Positions 42,830-51,297 of a DNA stretch of 64,000 nt are shown here, one piece after another. Every line of letters starts with the position of its first letter. The first letter of the stretch is position 1. Source of the stretch: Pseudomonas monsensis (lineage in GTDB: Bacteria; Pseudomonadota; Gammaproteobacteria; Pseudomonadales; Pseudomonadaceae); the NCBI RefSeq assembly GCF_014268495.2, contig NZ_CP077087.1, forward strand, positions 1,429,501 through 1,493,500, written 5' to 3'. Made by a program: the position numbers and the translations under genes. Below the pieces are notes generated by a model. It was given only the letters and a program-made list of their open reading frames with translations, did not search any database and was not told where the DNA came from.

Positions 42830-42874
42830 CTGTAGGAAACGGGGCTTTTTCAGGAAGGCTATGTCTGTAGGAAA
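42830..42874. promoter_or_regulatory. Repeated CTGTAGGAAA boxes in the BRO-N/RloA divergent gap
   Basis: CTGTAGGAAA occurs at 42830-42839 and 42865-42874, 35 bases apart, with a related TTCAGGAAGG between. They lie in the 300-base gap between the divergent BRO-N and RloA-like genes and are good operator candidates. Nothing else is recognised in the gap. Confidence 0.4.
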
Positions 42875-42969
42875 TGCCTGTTTTTGCACTCGCTGCAGTC
42901 TGTCTGCATCTGAAGCCTGTTTTTTCGTTTATTCATGAAAACCCAAGCAATGAACTGCAGGTTTTCTCC

Positions 42970-44223
42970 ATGTTGATCGAATTCTCGGTATCCAATTACC
43001 GCTCATTTCGGGACAGGCAAACCCTGTCCATGGCGGCGAGCCCTCGTCTGAGCAAAACGCGCAATACGTTCAAAGCCTCCACGAGCGCAGAAAAGCTTCC
43101 GGAGCTGTTGAAGGTTGCAGCTATTTACGGTCCGAACGCCTCCGGAAAGTCTTCACTGATCCGCGCAATGGGCATCGTCGGACGCTTGCTAGCGACACCA
43201 CGTGGTTCAAATGACGAAGCGCTGCCCGTTTCACCTTTTCGATTTGATGGCACTCTGAGCGATGCGCCCAGTGTCTTTGAGTACGACTTTATTCAGGGCG
43301 GACTGCGCTATCGGTTTGTCCTCGGGTTGACCGCACAGAGGATTGTTCAGGAACAACTGACTGCTTACCCGAAAGGTAAGGAAACACTGCTTTATGACCG
43401 CCGGTTTGATGCTGAAGGTGAGCATTACCTGTTTGGTAAAACCCTTGAGGGCGGCAAGGAAGTGCATTGCGCCTGGCGCCGATTGACCAGTCCGACGATG
43501 CTGTTTATTGCACAAGCCGTTACTCATAGCAGCGAAGAGTTGAGTCAACTGCGCACTCCATTTAATTGGTTTCAAACCGGACTGCTAGTCATAGAACAGA
43601 ACAACATGCTTGGCTTATCCACAGCCTCGATTCGCTTTCTGCAAATGGTCAAAAATCATACGAGCAACCTGCGCGATTTTCTCAGTGCGCTGGATATTCC
43701 TGTGTCTGCGATACGGCTCGACCCGGATGACGCCTCTGCAGACTTTAGCAACAGAAAACTGACCTTGAAGGAGTTCTTCGCGGCGGCTCAAAAGGACAAA
43801 CTGACCCTCACGCACTCCAGCATATCAGGCGATGCGCAGTTCGACTTCTCGGAGGAGTCTTGCGGAACCAAGAACCTGATTGGTTTCTGGTTGCCCTGGT
43901 TCATGATGAATCAGGCCGGTGGCAGTGGGATCCTCTGTGTCGACGAACTGAATAGCAGTCTTCATCCCGAAATCGTCGCTGACTTGATCGCAAAGCATCT
44001 GGACAGTGGCTTGGATACCCAACTGATTTTCACGACACACGATACCCATCTGATGAATGAAAAGATTCTGCGGCGTGACCAGTTCTGGATTACAGAGCGT
44101 GATGCGCATGGCGCCACGAGCCTGTTTTCCGTACACGATTTTGGAGGCCGGGAAAGCGAGGATGTCGAGAAGCGTTACTTCGAAGGGCGTTATCGCGGGC
44201 TGCCGCTGATAAGGCGGGGGTGA
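42970..44223 (+). CDS. RloA-like AAA/ABC-type ATPase
   Basis: A 417-residue ATPase of the AAA_15/AAA_21 (OLD- and RloA-like) class. N-terminal MLIEFSVSNYRSFRDRQTLSM, Walker A GPNASGKS (54-61), signature-like EESCGTKNLI (295-304), Walker B ILCVDE (321-326) with SLHPEI, and a switch His in FTTHD (355-358). Such ATPases sense infection and control a nuclease partner in several defence systems. It overlaps the RloB-like gene by 4 bases (GTGA). Start chosen at ATG 42970 where homology begins. Lower GC than the flanking core genes suggests transfer. Confidence 0.85.
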   Translation: MLIEFSVSNYRSFRDRQTLSMAASPRLSKTRNTFKASTSAEKLPELLKVAAIYGPNASGKSSLIRAMGIVGRLLATPRGSNDEALPVSPFRFDGTLSDAPSVFEYDFIQGGLRYRFVLGLTAQRIVQEQLTAYPKGKETLLYDRRFDAEGEHYLFGKTLEGGKEVHCAWRRLTSPTMLFIAQAVTHSSEELSQLRTPFNWFQTGLLVIEQNNMLGLSTASIRFLQMVKNHTSNLRDFLSALDIPVSAIRLDPDDASADFSNRKLTLKEFFAAAQKDKLTLTHSSISGDAQFDFSEESCGTKNLIGFWLPWFMMNQAGGSGILCVDELNSSLHPEIVADLIAKHLDSGLDTQLIFTTHDTHLMNEKILRRDQFWITERDAHGATSLFSVHDFGGRESEDVEKRYFEGRYRGLPLIRRG

Positions 44224-44852
44224 GGGTAGTGAGTTCGTTCAAATCGTTTGATCGCAAGGCTCCCCGCTTCAAACCGCAGCCTAAGGTGCTGGTGTTGTGT
44301 GAAGACAGTAAGTCAGGGAAACGTTATCTGGAGGAAGCCGCGTTTTACTTTCGGGCCAAGGCTCAGGTTGAGATCGTCCACTGCGGTGTTACACATCCAA
44401 GCGGCATTGTTGAGCGAGCAGTCGTAAGGCAAAAAAGCTTCGATAAGGTGTTCTGTGTTTTGGATCGAGACACCCACGTGTGCTTCGAGCGAGCGTTGAA
44501 TGCGGCGAAGTCTTATCCAAAAATCCAAGTCATCGCATCTTATCCGTGCTTCGAGTTTTGGCTACTACTGCACTTTGGCTACAGTCGCAAACCGTTCAGC
44601 ACAGTCGGAAAAAACTCTCCGGCTGATTTGGTGACCAAGAGCCTCAGAGCAAAACCCTGCATGGCTGACTATCAGAAAGGCAAAGACGTCAGCTACTTCG
44701 CTCAACTACTCGGAAAGCCATTTCAGCAGGCTAGAGCGCTGGCCCCCAAAGTTCTTGAGGATGTCGCCCTTAGTGGCGAACACAACCCAAGCACTGAAAT
44801 TCACTTATTGATCGATGAGTTCGAAACCCTTTCAAAGCCTCAACTGATCTAG
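44220..44852 (+). CDS. RloB-like TOPRIM-related protein
   Basis: A 210-residue protein with the RloB pattern: VLVLCEDSKSGKRYLEEAAFYF (acidic residue of a TOPRIM-like site, about 23-44), FCVLDRDTH (DxD), and SYPCFEFWLLLHF. RloB proteins pair with RloA ATPases in loci first noted beside type I restriction genes; the TOPRIM-like site suggests a nuclease effector. GTG start at 44220 with AAGG 5 bases upstream; GTG at 44229 is an alternative. It is translationally coupled to the ATPase and followed by a hairpin. Confidence 0.85.
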   Translation: MRVVSSFKSFDRKAPRFKPQPKVLVLCEDSKSGKRYLEEAAFYFRAKAQVEIVHCGVTHPSGIVERAVVRQKSFDKVFCVLDRDTHVCFERALNAAKSYPKIQVIASYPCFEFWLLLHFGYSRKPFSTVGKNSPADLVTKSLRAKPCMADYQKGKDVSYFAQLLGKPFQQARALAPKVLEDVALSGEHNPSTEIHLLIDEFETLSKPQLI

Positions 44853-44864
44853 CATCACAAACCG

Positions 44865-44884
44865 TGCCCGCATTACTGCGGGCA
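44865..44884. terminator. Short hairpin after the RloB-like gene
   Basis: TGCCCGCA, loop TTAC and TGCGGGCA form a perfect 8-bp stem followed by GGTTATTT. It is a modest terminator between converging genes. Confidence 0.6.
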
Positions 44885-44896
44885 GGTTATTTCTCT

Positions 44897-46378
44897 CTAG
44901 CGACTCACCTTCCAAGCATCCCCAGACGGCGCCTTGCCATGGTCATACGGCTTGCCAATCCACATATAAACCAGCCCCAAGCCAATCACGATCGCGGTGC
45001 TCAACACCATCGCATAGTTCACGTACCACGCCGCATCCGGCGTACGTGGCCAGGCCATGTTGATGATCGCGCCGACGCCGTACACCAGCGCGCCGATGTT
45101 CACCGGCCAGCCCCAGGCGCCGAGGGTGAATTTGCCGCTCGGTTTCCAGCCTTTGCTGCGGGCGTACAGCGCGGCCAGGACGATCATCTGGAACGCGAGG
45201 TAGATGCCGATGGCGGCGAAGCTGACGATGGTGGCCACGGCGTCTTGCAGGAAGAAGCCGAGGGCGATGATCAGGGCCGGCAGGACGCCGGACACGAACA
45301 GCGCGGCAACCGGCACTTGAGTCGTAGGAGAAATCTTCTTCAGCAGGCGGCTGCCGATGACCATTTCGTCGCGAGCGTAGGAGTACAGCAGACGGCTCGC
45401 GGCGGCCTGCAGGCTGATGACGCAGGAGATGAAGGAAATCATCACCACGCCCATCACCACTTTCGAGCCGATTGGGCCGAAGGCGTTGTTGAGGATGGTG
45501 GTGACCGGGTCCTTGTCGGTGCCGTTGATCACCGCTTGCATGTCTGGCACGGCGAGGATCAGCGCCAGGCAGGCGAACATCGCCGCGATGCCGCCGATGT
45601 AGATGGTCATGCGCATCGCCACCGGGATTTTTGCGCTGGGGTTCGGGGTTTCTTCGGCGACGTCGCCACAGGCCTCGAAGCCGTAGTAGAGGAACATCCC
45701 CGCCAGCGAGGCGGTGAGAAATGCCGGCAGGTACGAGCCGTCGACGCTGATGTCGAAGGTGTTGAACAGTACGCTCAGCGGTTGGTGACGCTCGAACACC
45801 AGCAGGTAAACGCCGACGATCACCGCGCCGACCAGTTCGCAGAGGAAGCCGAACATGGCGATCCGCGCCAGTGCTTTGGTGCCGCTCAGGTTGACCAGCG
45901 TGGCGAACAGGGTCAGCACCAGAGCGATGACGATGTTGGTGTTATTGCTTGGCTCAAAACCCAGCATGGCCGCGAGGTACGGGCCGGCACCGACGGCCAC
46001 GGCGGCGATGGTTACACACAGGGCGATGGAGTAGATCCAGCCGACCATCCACGCCCATTTCTTGCCCACTAAACGGCGCGCCCAAGGGTAAACGCCACCG
46101 GAAATCGGGAACTGCGAAACCACTTCGCCGAAGATCAGGCACACCAGTAACTGGCCGCAACCGACCAGCAAGTAAGCCCAGAACATCGGTGGGCCGCCGG
46201 CGGCGAGGCACAGGCCGAACAGGGTATAAACCCCTACAACCGGTGACAGATAAGTGAAGCCCAAAGCGAAGTTTTCCCACAGGCTCATGCTGCGGTTGAA
46301 GTTCGAGGTGTAGCCCAGCTGGCGCAGTTGTTCGGCATCGCTGTCGGCAACGGCGGCGAGATCGGGTGAGGCACTCAT
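44897..46378 (-). CDS. APC-superfamily amino acid/amine permease
   Basis: A 493-residue inner-membrane transporter with about 12 hydrophobic helices. YTSNFNRSMSLWENFALGFTYLSPVVGVY (from about 23), SGGVYPWARRLVGKKWAWMVGWIY, and FLYYGFEACGDVAEETPNPSAKIP are typical of the APC family that moves GABA, choline or amino acids. It is the last gene on the minus strand of the polyamine-type cluster; a substrate such as putrescine or GABA is inferred from context only. Preceded by its own 200-base leader and a REPIN. Confidence 0.88.
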   Translation of the reverse strand: MSASPDLAAVADSDAEQLRQLGYTSNFNRSMSLWENFALGFTYLSPVVGVYTLFGLCLAAGGPPMFWAYLLVGCGQLLVCLIFGEVVSQFPISGGVYPWARRLVGKKWAWMVGWIYSIALCVTIAAVAVGAGPYLAAMLGFEPSNNTNIVIALVLTLFATLVNLSGTKALARIAMFGFLCELVGAVIVGVYLLVFERHQPLSVLFNTFDISVDGSYLPAFLTASLAGMFLYYGFEACGDVAEETPNPSAKIPVAMRMTIYIGGIAAMFACLALILAVPDMQAVINGTDKDPVTTILNNAFGPIGSKVVMGVVMISFISCVISLQAAASRLLYSYARDEMVIGSRLLKKISPTTQVPVAALFVSGVLPALIIALGFFLQDAVATIVSFAAIGIYLAFQMIVLAALYARSKGWKPSGKFTLGAWGWPVNIGALVYGVGAIINMAWPRTPDAAWYVNYAMVLSTAIVIGLGLVYMWIGKPYDHGKAPSGDAWKVSR

Positions 46379-46525
46379 GTGTGTTTGCTCCGTGAAATCG
46401 GCAGATTTCGGATGGCCGAGGCCGTGGCGGGGCTTGGTGGGCGCCGCCCGGGTCGGTAGTTATTGTCAGGTGTTGAATCCTGGTGGTGCGCAGAGCCGGT
46501 TTCTGCCTTGAAGCCGGGGTGACGC

Positions 46526-46592
46526 CATCGCGAGCAGGCTCACTCCTACAATTTGGAATGCGATCCCTGTAGGAGCCAGCCTGCTGGCGATG
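46526..46592. repeat. REPIN (diverged)
   Basis: CATCGCGAGCAGGCTCACTC and the inverse GGAGCCAGCCTGCTGGCGATG flank a short loop at the 3' end of the aldehyde dehydrogenase gene. The arms differ more than in the other pairs. Confidence 0.8.
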
Positions 46593-46595
46593 CTT

Positions 46596-48020
46596 TTAGT
46601 GCTTGAACATCACATGCCGAACCGTGGTGTAGTCCTCCAGCCCATACATGGACATGTCCTTGCCGTAGCCGGACAATTTCTGACCGCCATGGGGCATTTC
46701 GCTGACCAGCATGAAGTGCGTGTTGACCCAGGTGCAGCCGTACTGCAAACGGGCGGACAAGCGATGTGCGCGTCCTACATCCGCCGTCCACACCGAGGAG
46801 GCGAGGCCGTAGTCCGAATCGTTGGCCCATTCCAGCGCCTGCGCTTCATCGGTGAATTTGGTCACCGAGACCACCGGCCCGAACACTTCGCGGCGGACGA
46901 TTTCGTCATCCTGTTGCGCGTCGGCCAGCACCGTCGGTTCGAAGAAGAAACCGTTGCCCTCAACAGCCTTGCCACCGGTGATCAAACGGATGTGCGGCTG
47001 CGCCACGGCACGTTCGACAAACCCGGCGACGCGGTCGCGATGCTGCGCAGTGATCAGCGGTCCCAGCTCGGTGGACGGATCATCCTGTAAGCCGTATTTG
47101 ATGCTGCTGACCGCTGCGCCGAGCTTCTCGACGAACTGTTCGTAGATGCCTTGCTGCGCGTAGATCCGGCACGCAGCGGTGCAATCCTGCCCGGCGTTGT
47201 AGAAACCAAAGGTACGGATGCCTTCAACCGCAGCGTCGATGTCAGCGTCATCGAAGATGATCACTGGCGCCTTGCCGCCCAGTTCCATGTGCATGCGTTT
47301 GACGCTGTCGGCGGTGCTGGAAATGATGTTCGAACCGGTGGCGATCGAACCGGTCAGCGAGACCATGCGCACTTTCGGATGCGTGACCAGCGGACTGCCC
47401 ACGGTAGGACCACGACCGAACACCAGATTGAGCACACCGGCCGGGAAGATGTCCGACGCCAGTTCGGCCAGACGCAACGCGGTCAGCGGGGTTTGTTCCG
47501 ACGGCTTGAGCACCACGGTATTACCGGCAGCGAGGGCCGGGGCGATTTTCCAGGCGACCATCATCAGCGGGTAGTTCCACGGTGCGATGGAGGCGATCAC
47601 GCCCACCGGGTCGCGGCGGATCATTGAGGTGTGGCCGGGCAGGTATTCGCCAGCCGCCGAACCGCTCATGCAACGGCTGGCGCCGGCGAAGAAGCGGAAC
47701 ACGTCGGCGATTGCCGGGATCTCGTCGTTGAGCGCGGCGCTGTAGGGTTTGCCGCAGTTGGCGGATTCGAGTTTCGCCAGTTCTTCGCCGTGGGCTTCGA
47801 TGGCGTCGGCGAGTCTGAGCAGCAGCAGCGAACGATCTTTCGGCGTGGTTTGCGACCAGTCGGCAAAAGCGCTGTCGGCGGCGCGTACGGCGGCATCGAC
47901 CTGAGCCTCGGAGGCTTCATTGATTTCCACCAATACTTCACCGAGGGAAGGGTTGAGCACCGCCTGCGCCGGGCCTTCGCCGTTGACCAGTTGGCCGTTG
48001 ATCAAGAGTCTGGTTTGCAT
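46596..48020 (-). CDS. Gamma-aminobutyraldehyde dehydrogenase-like enzyme
   Basis: A 474-residue NAD-dependent aldehyde dehydrogenase similar to E. coli PatD (YdcW). Catalytic Cys280 in NAGQDCTAACR and Glu246 in MELGGK; NAD segment SLTGSIATGS. It would oxidise 4-aminobutyraldehyde to GABA. ATG at 48020, AGGA upstream; the 67-residue longer frame runs through a REPIN and was rejected. Lies downstream of the ABC transporter genes and is a paralogue of the enzyme at 52562-54049. Confidence 0.88.
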   Translation of the reverse strand: MQTRLLINGQLVNGEGPAQAVLNPSLGEVLVEINEASEAQVDAAVRAADSAFADWSQTTPKDRSLLLLRLADAIEAHGEELAKLESANCGKPYSAALNDEIPAIADVFRFFAGASRCMSGSAAGEYLPGHTSMIRRDPVGVIASIAPWNYPLMMVAWKIAPALAAGNTVVLKPSEQTPLTALRLAELASDIFPAGVLNLVFGRGPTVGSPLVTHPKVRMVSLTGSIATGSNIISSTADSVKRMHMELGGKAPVIIFDDADIDAAVEGIRTFGFYNAGQDCTAACRIYAQQGIYEQFVEKLGAAVSSIKYGLQDDPSTELGPLITAQHRDRVAGFVERAVAQPHIRLITGGKAVEGNGFFFEPTVLADAQQDDEIVRREVFGPVVSVTKFTDEAQALEWANDSDYGLASSVWTADVGRAHRLSARLQYGCTWVNTHFMLVSEMPHGGQKLSGYGKDMSMYGLEDYTTVRHVMFKH

Positions 48021-48066
48021 GATTTTGTCCTCACTAACACTTTTATTGTTCTGGCCGAATCGAGAG

Positions 48067-48162
48067 CCCTGTGGGAGCGAGCTTGCTCGCGAAAGCGGTG
48101 TATCAGTCGACATCAATGTCGGGTGTGACGGCCTCTTCGCGAGCAGGCTCGCTCCCACAGGG
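48067..48162. repeat. REPIN (TTCGCGAGC type)
   Basis: CCTGTGGGAGCGAGCTTGCTC and the inverse GAGCAGGCTCGCTCCCACAGG surround about 40 bases between the ABC permease gene and the aldehyde dehydrogenase gene, inside the apparent operon. Confidence 0.88.
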
Positions 48163-48186
48163 GGATTTTGGGTGTCTGTTGGATGT

Positions 48187-49014
48187 TTATTTACCGCCAC
48201 TGCCGGCGACGCTTTCGCCACCGCGTGTCAGGTAATACGCGCCCAGAATCGGCAACATGGTCACCATCATCACCAGCATGGCGACGACGTTGGTCACCGG
48301 CACATCCCGTGGCCGGCTCAGCTGATTGAGCAGCCATAACGGCAACGTGCGTTCATGCCCGGCGGTAAACGTGGTGACGATGATTTCGTCGAACGACAGC
48401 GCGAACGCCAGCATGCCGCCCGCCAGTAACGCCGAGCCGAGGTTCGGCAGGATGATGTAGCGGAAGGTCTGCCAGCCATCGGCGCCGAGGTCCATCGAGG
48501 CCTCGATCAGACTGTGCGAAGTCCGGCGCAGGCGGGCGATGACGTTGTTGTAGACGATCACCACACAGAAGGTCGCGTGACCGACGATGATGGTGAACAT
48601 CCCCGGCTCGATCCCCAGCGTCTTGAACGTCGCCAGCAAGGCAATCCCGGTGATGATCCCGGGCAGCGCAATCGGCAGGATCAGCATCAGCGAAATGCCC
48701 TGCTTGCCGAAGAAATCCCGGCGGTACAGCGCTGCCGAAGCCAAGGTGCCGAGCACCATCGCAATCAACGTGGCAATGGCTGCGATCTGCAATGAAAGCT
48801 TGATCGCCTCCAAAACGTCCGGCCGCGAAAACGCCACGCTGAACCAGTGCAACGTGAAGCCCTTCGGCGGAAAACTGAACGCGGCCTCTTCGGTGTTGAA
48901 GGCGTAGAGGAAGATGATCAGGATCGGGAAGTGCAGAAACACCAACCCGCCCCAGGCCGCGATTTTCAGGCCTGGAGAGGCTTTGTCCCCCTGCTTTTCT
49001 GAATTAGAGCGCAT
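48187..49014 (-). CDS. ABC transporter permease (YdcV/PotC-like)
   Basis: A 275-residue inner-membrane permease with six hydrophobic segments and the EAA loop EASMDLGADGWQTFRYIILPNL. The N-terminus YAFNTEEAAFSFPPKGFTLHWF is typical of PotC/YdcV partners. With the other permease it should form the channel for putrescine, spermidine or a related amine. It overlaps the upstream permease gene by 11 bases. Confidence 0.9.
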   Translation of the reverse strand: MRSNSEKQGDKASPGLKIAAWGGLVFLHFPILIIFLYAFNTEEAAFSFPPKGFTLHWFSVAFSRPDVLEAIKLSLQIAAIATLIAMVLGTLASAALYRRDFFGKQGISLMLILPIALPGIITGIALLATFKTLGIEPGMFTIIVGHATFCVVIVYNNVIARLRRTSHSLIEASMDLGADGWQTFRYIILPNLGSALLAGGMLAFALSFDEIIVTTFTAGHERTLPLWLLNQLSRPRDVPVTNVVAMLVMMVTMLPILGAYYLTRGGESVAGSGGK

Positions 49015-49939
49015 CGAAGGCCCCCAGACGTTTGACGATAGACAGGTAAACCGCGATCAACACAATCGGCACCAGCGTGAACGCCGCCGCCATTGGCATG
49101 TTGCCGATCGCACCTTGCTGCGCGTAGACCATGCTGCCGACGAAGTAGCCGGGCGGCCCGACCAATTGCGGCACGATGAAGTCGCCCAGGGTCAGCGAAA
49201 AAGTGAAGATCGAACCTGCCGCAATCCCGGGAATGGACAGCGGCAAAATCACCTGCATGAACGTCTGGCGCGGCTTGGCGCCGAGGTCGGCGGAAGCCTG
49301 CAACAGCGATGGCGGCAAGCGCTCCAGCGACGCCTGAATCGGCAAAATCATGAACGGCAGCCAGATGTAGACGAACACCATGAACCGCCCCAGATGCGAG
49401 GTCGACAAGGTGCTGCCGCCCACGCCGGGAATGCCGAGGATGAACTGCAACACCGGCTCCAGCCCCAAGTGCTGCACGAACCACTGCGCCACGCCGCCCT
49501 TGGCCAACAGCAACGTCCAGGCGTAAGCCTTGACGATGTAACTGGCCCACATCGGCATCATCACCGCGATGTAGAAAAACGCCTTGGTCTTGCCGGTGGT
49601 ATAGCGCGCCATGTAGTAGGCAATCGGGAACGCGACGATGGCGCTGGCGATTGACACAACGATGGCCATGCCCAGCGTGCGCAGGATGATGTCGAAGTTC
49701 GACGGCTGAAACAGCGCGGCAAAATTGGCCAGCGTCAGGTCAGGGGTGACCGCCATGGTGAAGTCGTCGAAGGTGTAGAAACCCTGCCACAACAGCACCA
49801 GCAGTGAACCGAGGTAGATCGCGCCGAACCACAGCAACGGCGGCACCAGCAGCAGCGACAAATACAGGTTGGGCTTGCGATAGAGCAGGTTGGAAAACCG
49901 GCGCAAGGGCGGCGATTGAGTCATCGCGAGCGTGCTCAT
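49004..49939 (-). CDS. ABC transporter permease (YdcU/PotB-like)
   Basis: A 311-residue permease with six hydrophobic segments and the EAA loop QASADLGAKPRQTFMQVILPLS. ATG at 49939 comes one base after the ATPase stop, with GAGG 6 bases upstream, so translation is coupled. The longer frame starting inside the ATPase gene was rejected. Confidence 0.9.
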   Translation of the reverse strand: MSTLAMTQSPPLRRFSNLLYRKPNLYLSLLLVPPLLWFGAIYLGSLLVLLWQGFYTFDDFTMAVTPDLTLANFAALFQPSNFDIILRTLGMAIVVSIASAIVAFPIAYYMARYTTGKTKAFFYIAVMMPMWASYIVKAYAWTLLLAKGGVAQWFVQHLGLEPVLQFILGIPGVGGSTLSTSHLGRFMVFVYIWLPFMILPIQASLERLPPSLLQASADLGAKPRQTFMQVILPLSIPGIAAGSIFTFSLTLGDFIVPQLVGPPGYFVGSMVYAQQGAIGNMPMAAAFTLVPIVLIAVYLSIVKRLGAFDAL

Positions 49940-49940
49940 C

Positions 49941-50978
49941 TCACACCTCGCCGGCAACGGTGTCGTGCAGCGCAACCATGGCTTCCCGCGCCCAGCGTGC
50001 ACTGAGGCGCTGGCCGGTCTGATGCTGCGCGCTGCTGTCGAGCCACTGATTGTTGGCGTGGCTGATGCTCAGGGTCTGGCCGTTTTCCAGCTTCAGTTCA
50101 TAGCGCGTGGCACTGCCCTGATACTGGATGTCGTGGAGCAGGCCGCTGACTTCGATCTCGTGGGCGGCCAGCGGGCCTTCGGCGAAACGCACATGTTCCG
50201 GGCGGATCGAAAACGGCTGCGGATGGCCGCTGAGCTGGCGTGCCAGGTCGCCACGAATCACGTTCGAGGTGCCGACGAATTCGGCGACGAATGTGGTGGT
50301 CGGTTTCATGTACAGATTGCGCGGAGTGTCGACCTGTTCGATGCGGCCCTTGTTGAAGACTGCGACGCGATCGGACATCGACAGCGCTTCGGTCTGGTCG
50401 TGAGTGACGAAGATGAAGGTGATGCCGAGTTGGCGCTGCAGTTTCTTCAGTTCGCTTTGCATTTGCTCGCGCAGCTTGAGGTCGAGAGCACCAAGGGGTT
50501 CATCCAGCAACAGCACGCGCGGACGATTGACCAGCGCGCGGGCGAGGGCGACACGTTGGCGCTGACCGCCGGACAACTGCACTGGCTTGCGTGCCCCGTA
50601 ACCGCCGAGGGCGACCATGTCCAACGCCTCTTCAGCGCGTTTATGGCGCTCGGTTCTGCTCACGCCTTTGACCTTCAAACCGTAGGCGACGTTGTCCAGT
50701 ACGTTCATGTGCGGGAACAGCGCGTAATCCTGGAATACGGTGTTGACGTCACGTTGGTACGGCGGCAGGCCAGCCGCCTCGGCGCCGTGGATGCGGATCG
50801 AGCCGGCGCTCGGTTGTTCGAAACCGGCAATCAGGCGCAGGCACGTGGTTTTGCCCGAGCCGGATGGGCCGAGCATGGAAAAGAACTCGCCGTCCTGGAT
50901 GTCGATGGAAACCCGGTCAACGGCCTTCACTTCGCCGAACTGCCGGGAAACGTTGGTGAACTGGACTGCAAGCGTCAT
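49941..50978 (-). CDS. ABC transporter ATPase (YdcT/PotA-like)
   Basis: A 345-residue ATPase: Walker A GPSGSGKT (37-44), Q-loop FQDYALFPHMNV, signature LSGGQRQRVALARAL, Walker B VLLLDEPLGALD, switch FVTHD, and a C-terminal TOBE regulatory domain (from about 260), as in polyamine importers. ATG at 50978 was preferred to a TTG 15 bases upstream. It precedes the two permease genes. Confidence 0.93.
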   Translation of the reverse strand: MTLAVQFTNVSRQFGEVKAVDRVSIDIQDGEFFSMLGPSGSGKTTCLRLIAGFEQPSAGSIRIHGAEAAGLPPYQRDVNTVFQDYALFPHMNVLDNVAYGLKVKGVSRTERHKRAEEALDMVALGGYGARKPVQLSGGQRQRVALARALVNRPRVLLLDEPLGALDLKLREQMQSELKKLQRQLGITFIFVTHDQTEALSMSDRVAVFNKGRIEQVDTPRNLYMKPTTTFVAEFVGTSNVIRGDLARQLSGHPQPFSIRPEHVRFAEGPLAAHEIEVSGLLHDIQYQGSATRYELKLENGQTLSISHANNQWLDSSAQHQTGQRLSARWAREAMVALHDTVAGEV

Positions 50979-51061
50979 GGTGCGGTGCTCCAAAAAGGCG
51001 CGGGCCGTCGCAGCGGCCCTGCCTGGACTTCTGAAAAATCTGAAACATCTAACGGTGAATG

Positions 51062-51151
51062 CGATCCGCTCTTAGCGCCCTCATTCGGCGAGCGAGATAC
51101 GATCCGCTCTTAGCGCCCTCATTCGGCGGGCGAGATGCGATCCGCTCTTAG
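51062..51151. repeat. 38-bp direct tandem repeat
   Basis: CGATCCGCTCTTAGCGCCCT, continuing with CATTCGGCG.GCGAGAT, starts at 51062, 51100 and 51138 (period exactly 38). The third copy is cut short by a palindrome. It lies in the gap between the binding protein gene and the ATPase gene. Confidence 0.85.
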
Positions 51152-51296
51152 CTCCCTCTCCCTCCGGGAGAGGGCGGGGGGTGAGGGTGGCTTTATTGGC
51201 CATTGCCCTTCAATCAAGAGCAAAGTCAAAAGCTACCCCCTCACCCCAGCCCTCTCCCCCAAGGGGGAAAGGAAGCTCGACCGAGGTGCTCCCGGG
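51152..51296. repeat. Pair of CCCTC/GAGGG palindromes, third locus of the dispersed family
   Basis: CCCTCTCCCTCCGGGAGAGGG and, in the inverse sense, CCCTCACCCCAGCCCTCTCC, followed by CGACCGAGGTG, match parts of the elements at 1575-1940 and 14185-14345. No gene lies in 51000-51297, so the 320-base gap inside the transporter operon is entirely repeat. Confidence 0.7.
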
Positions 51297-51297
51297 C

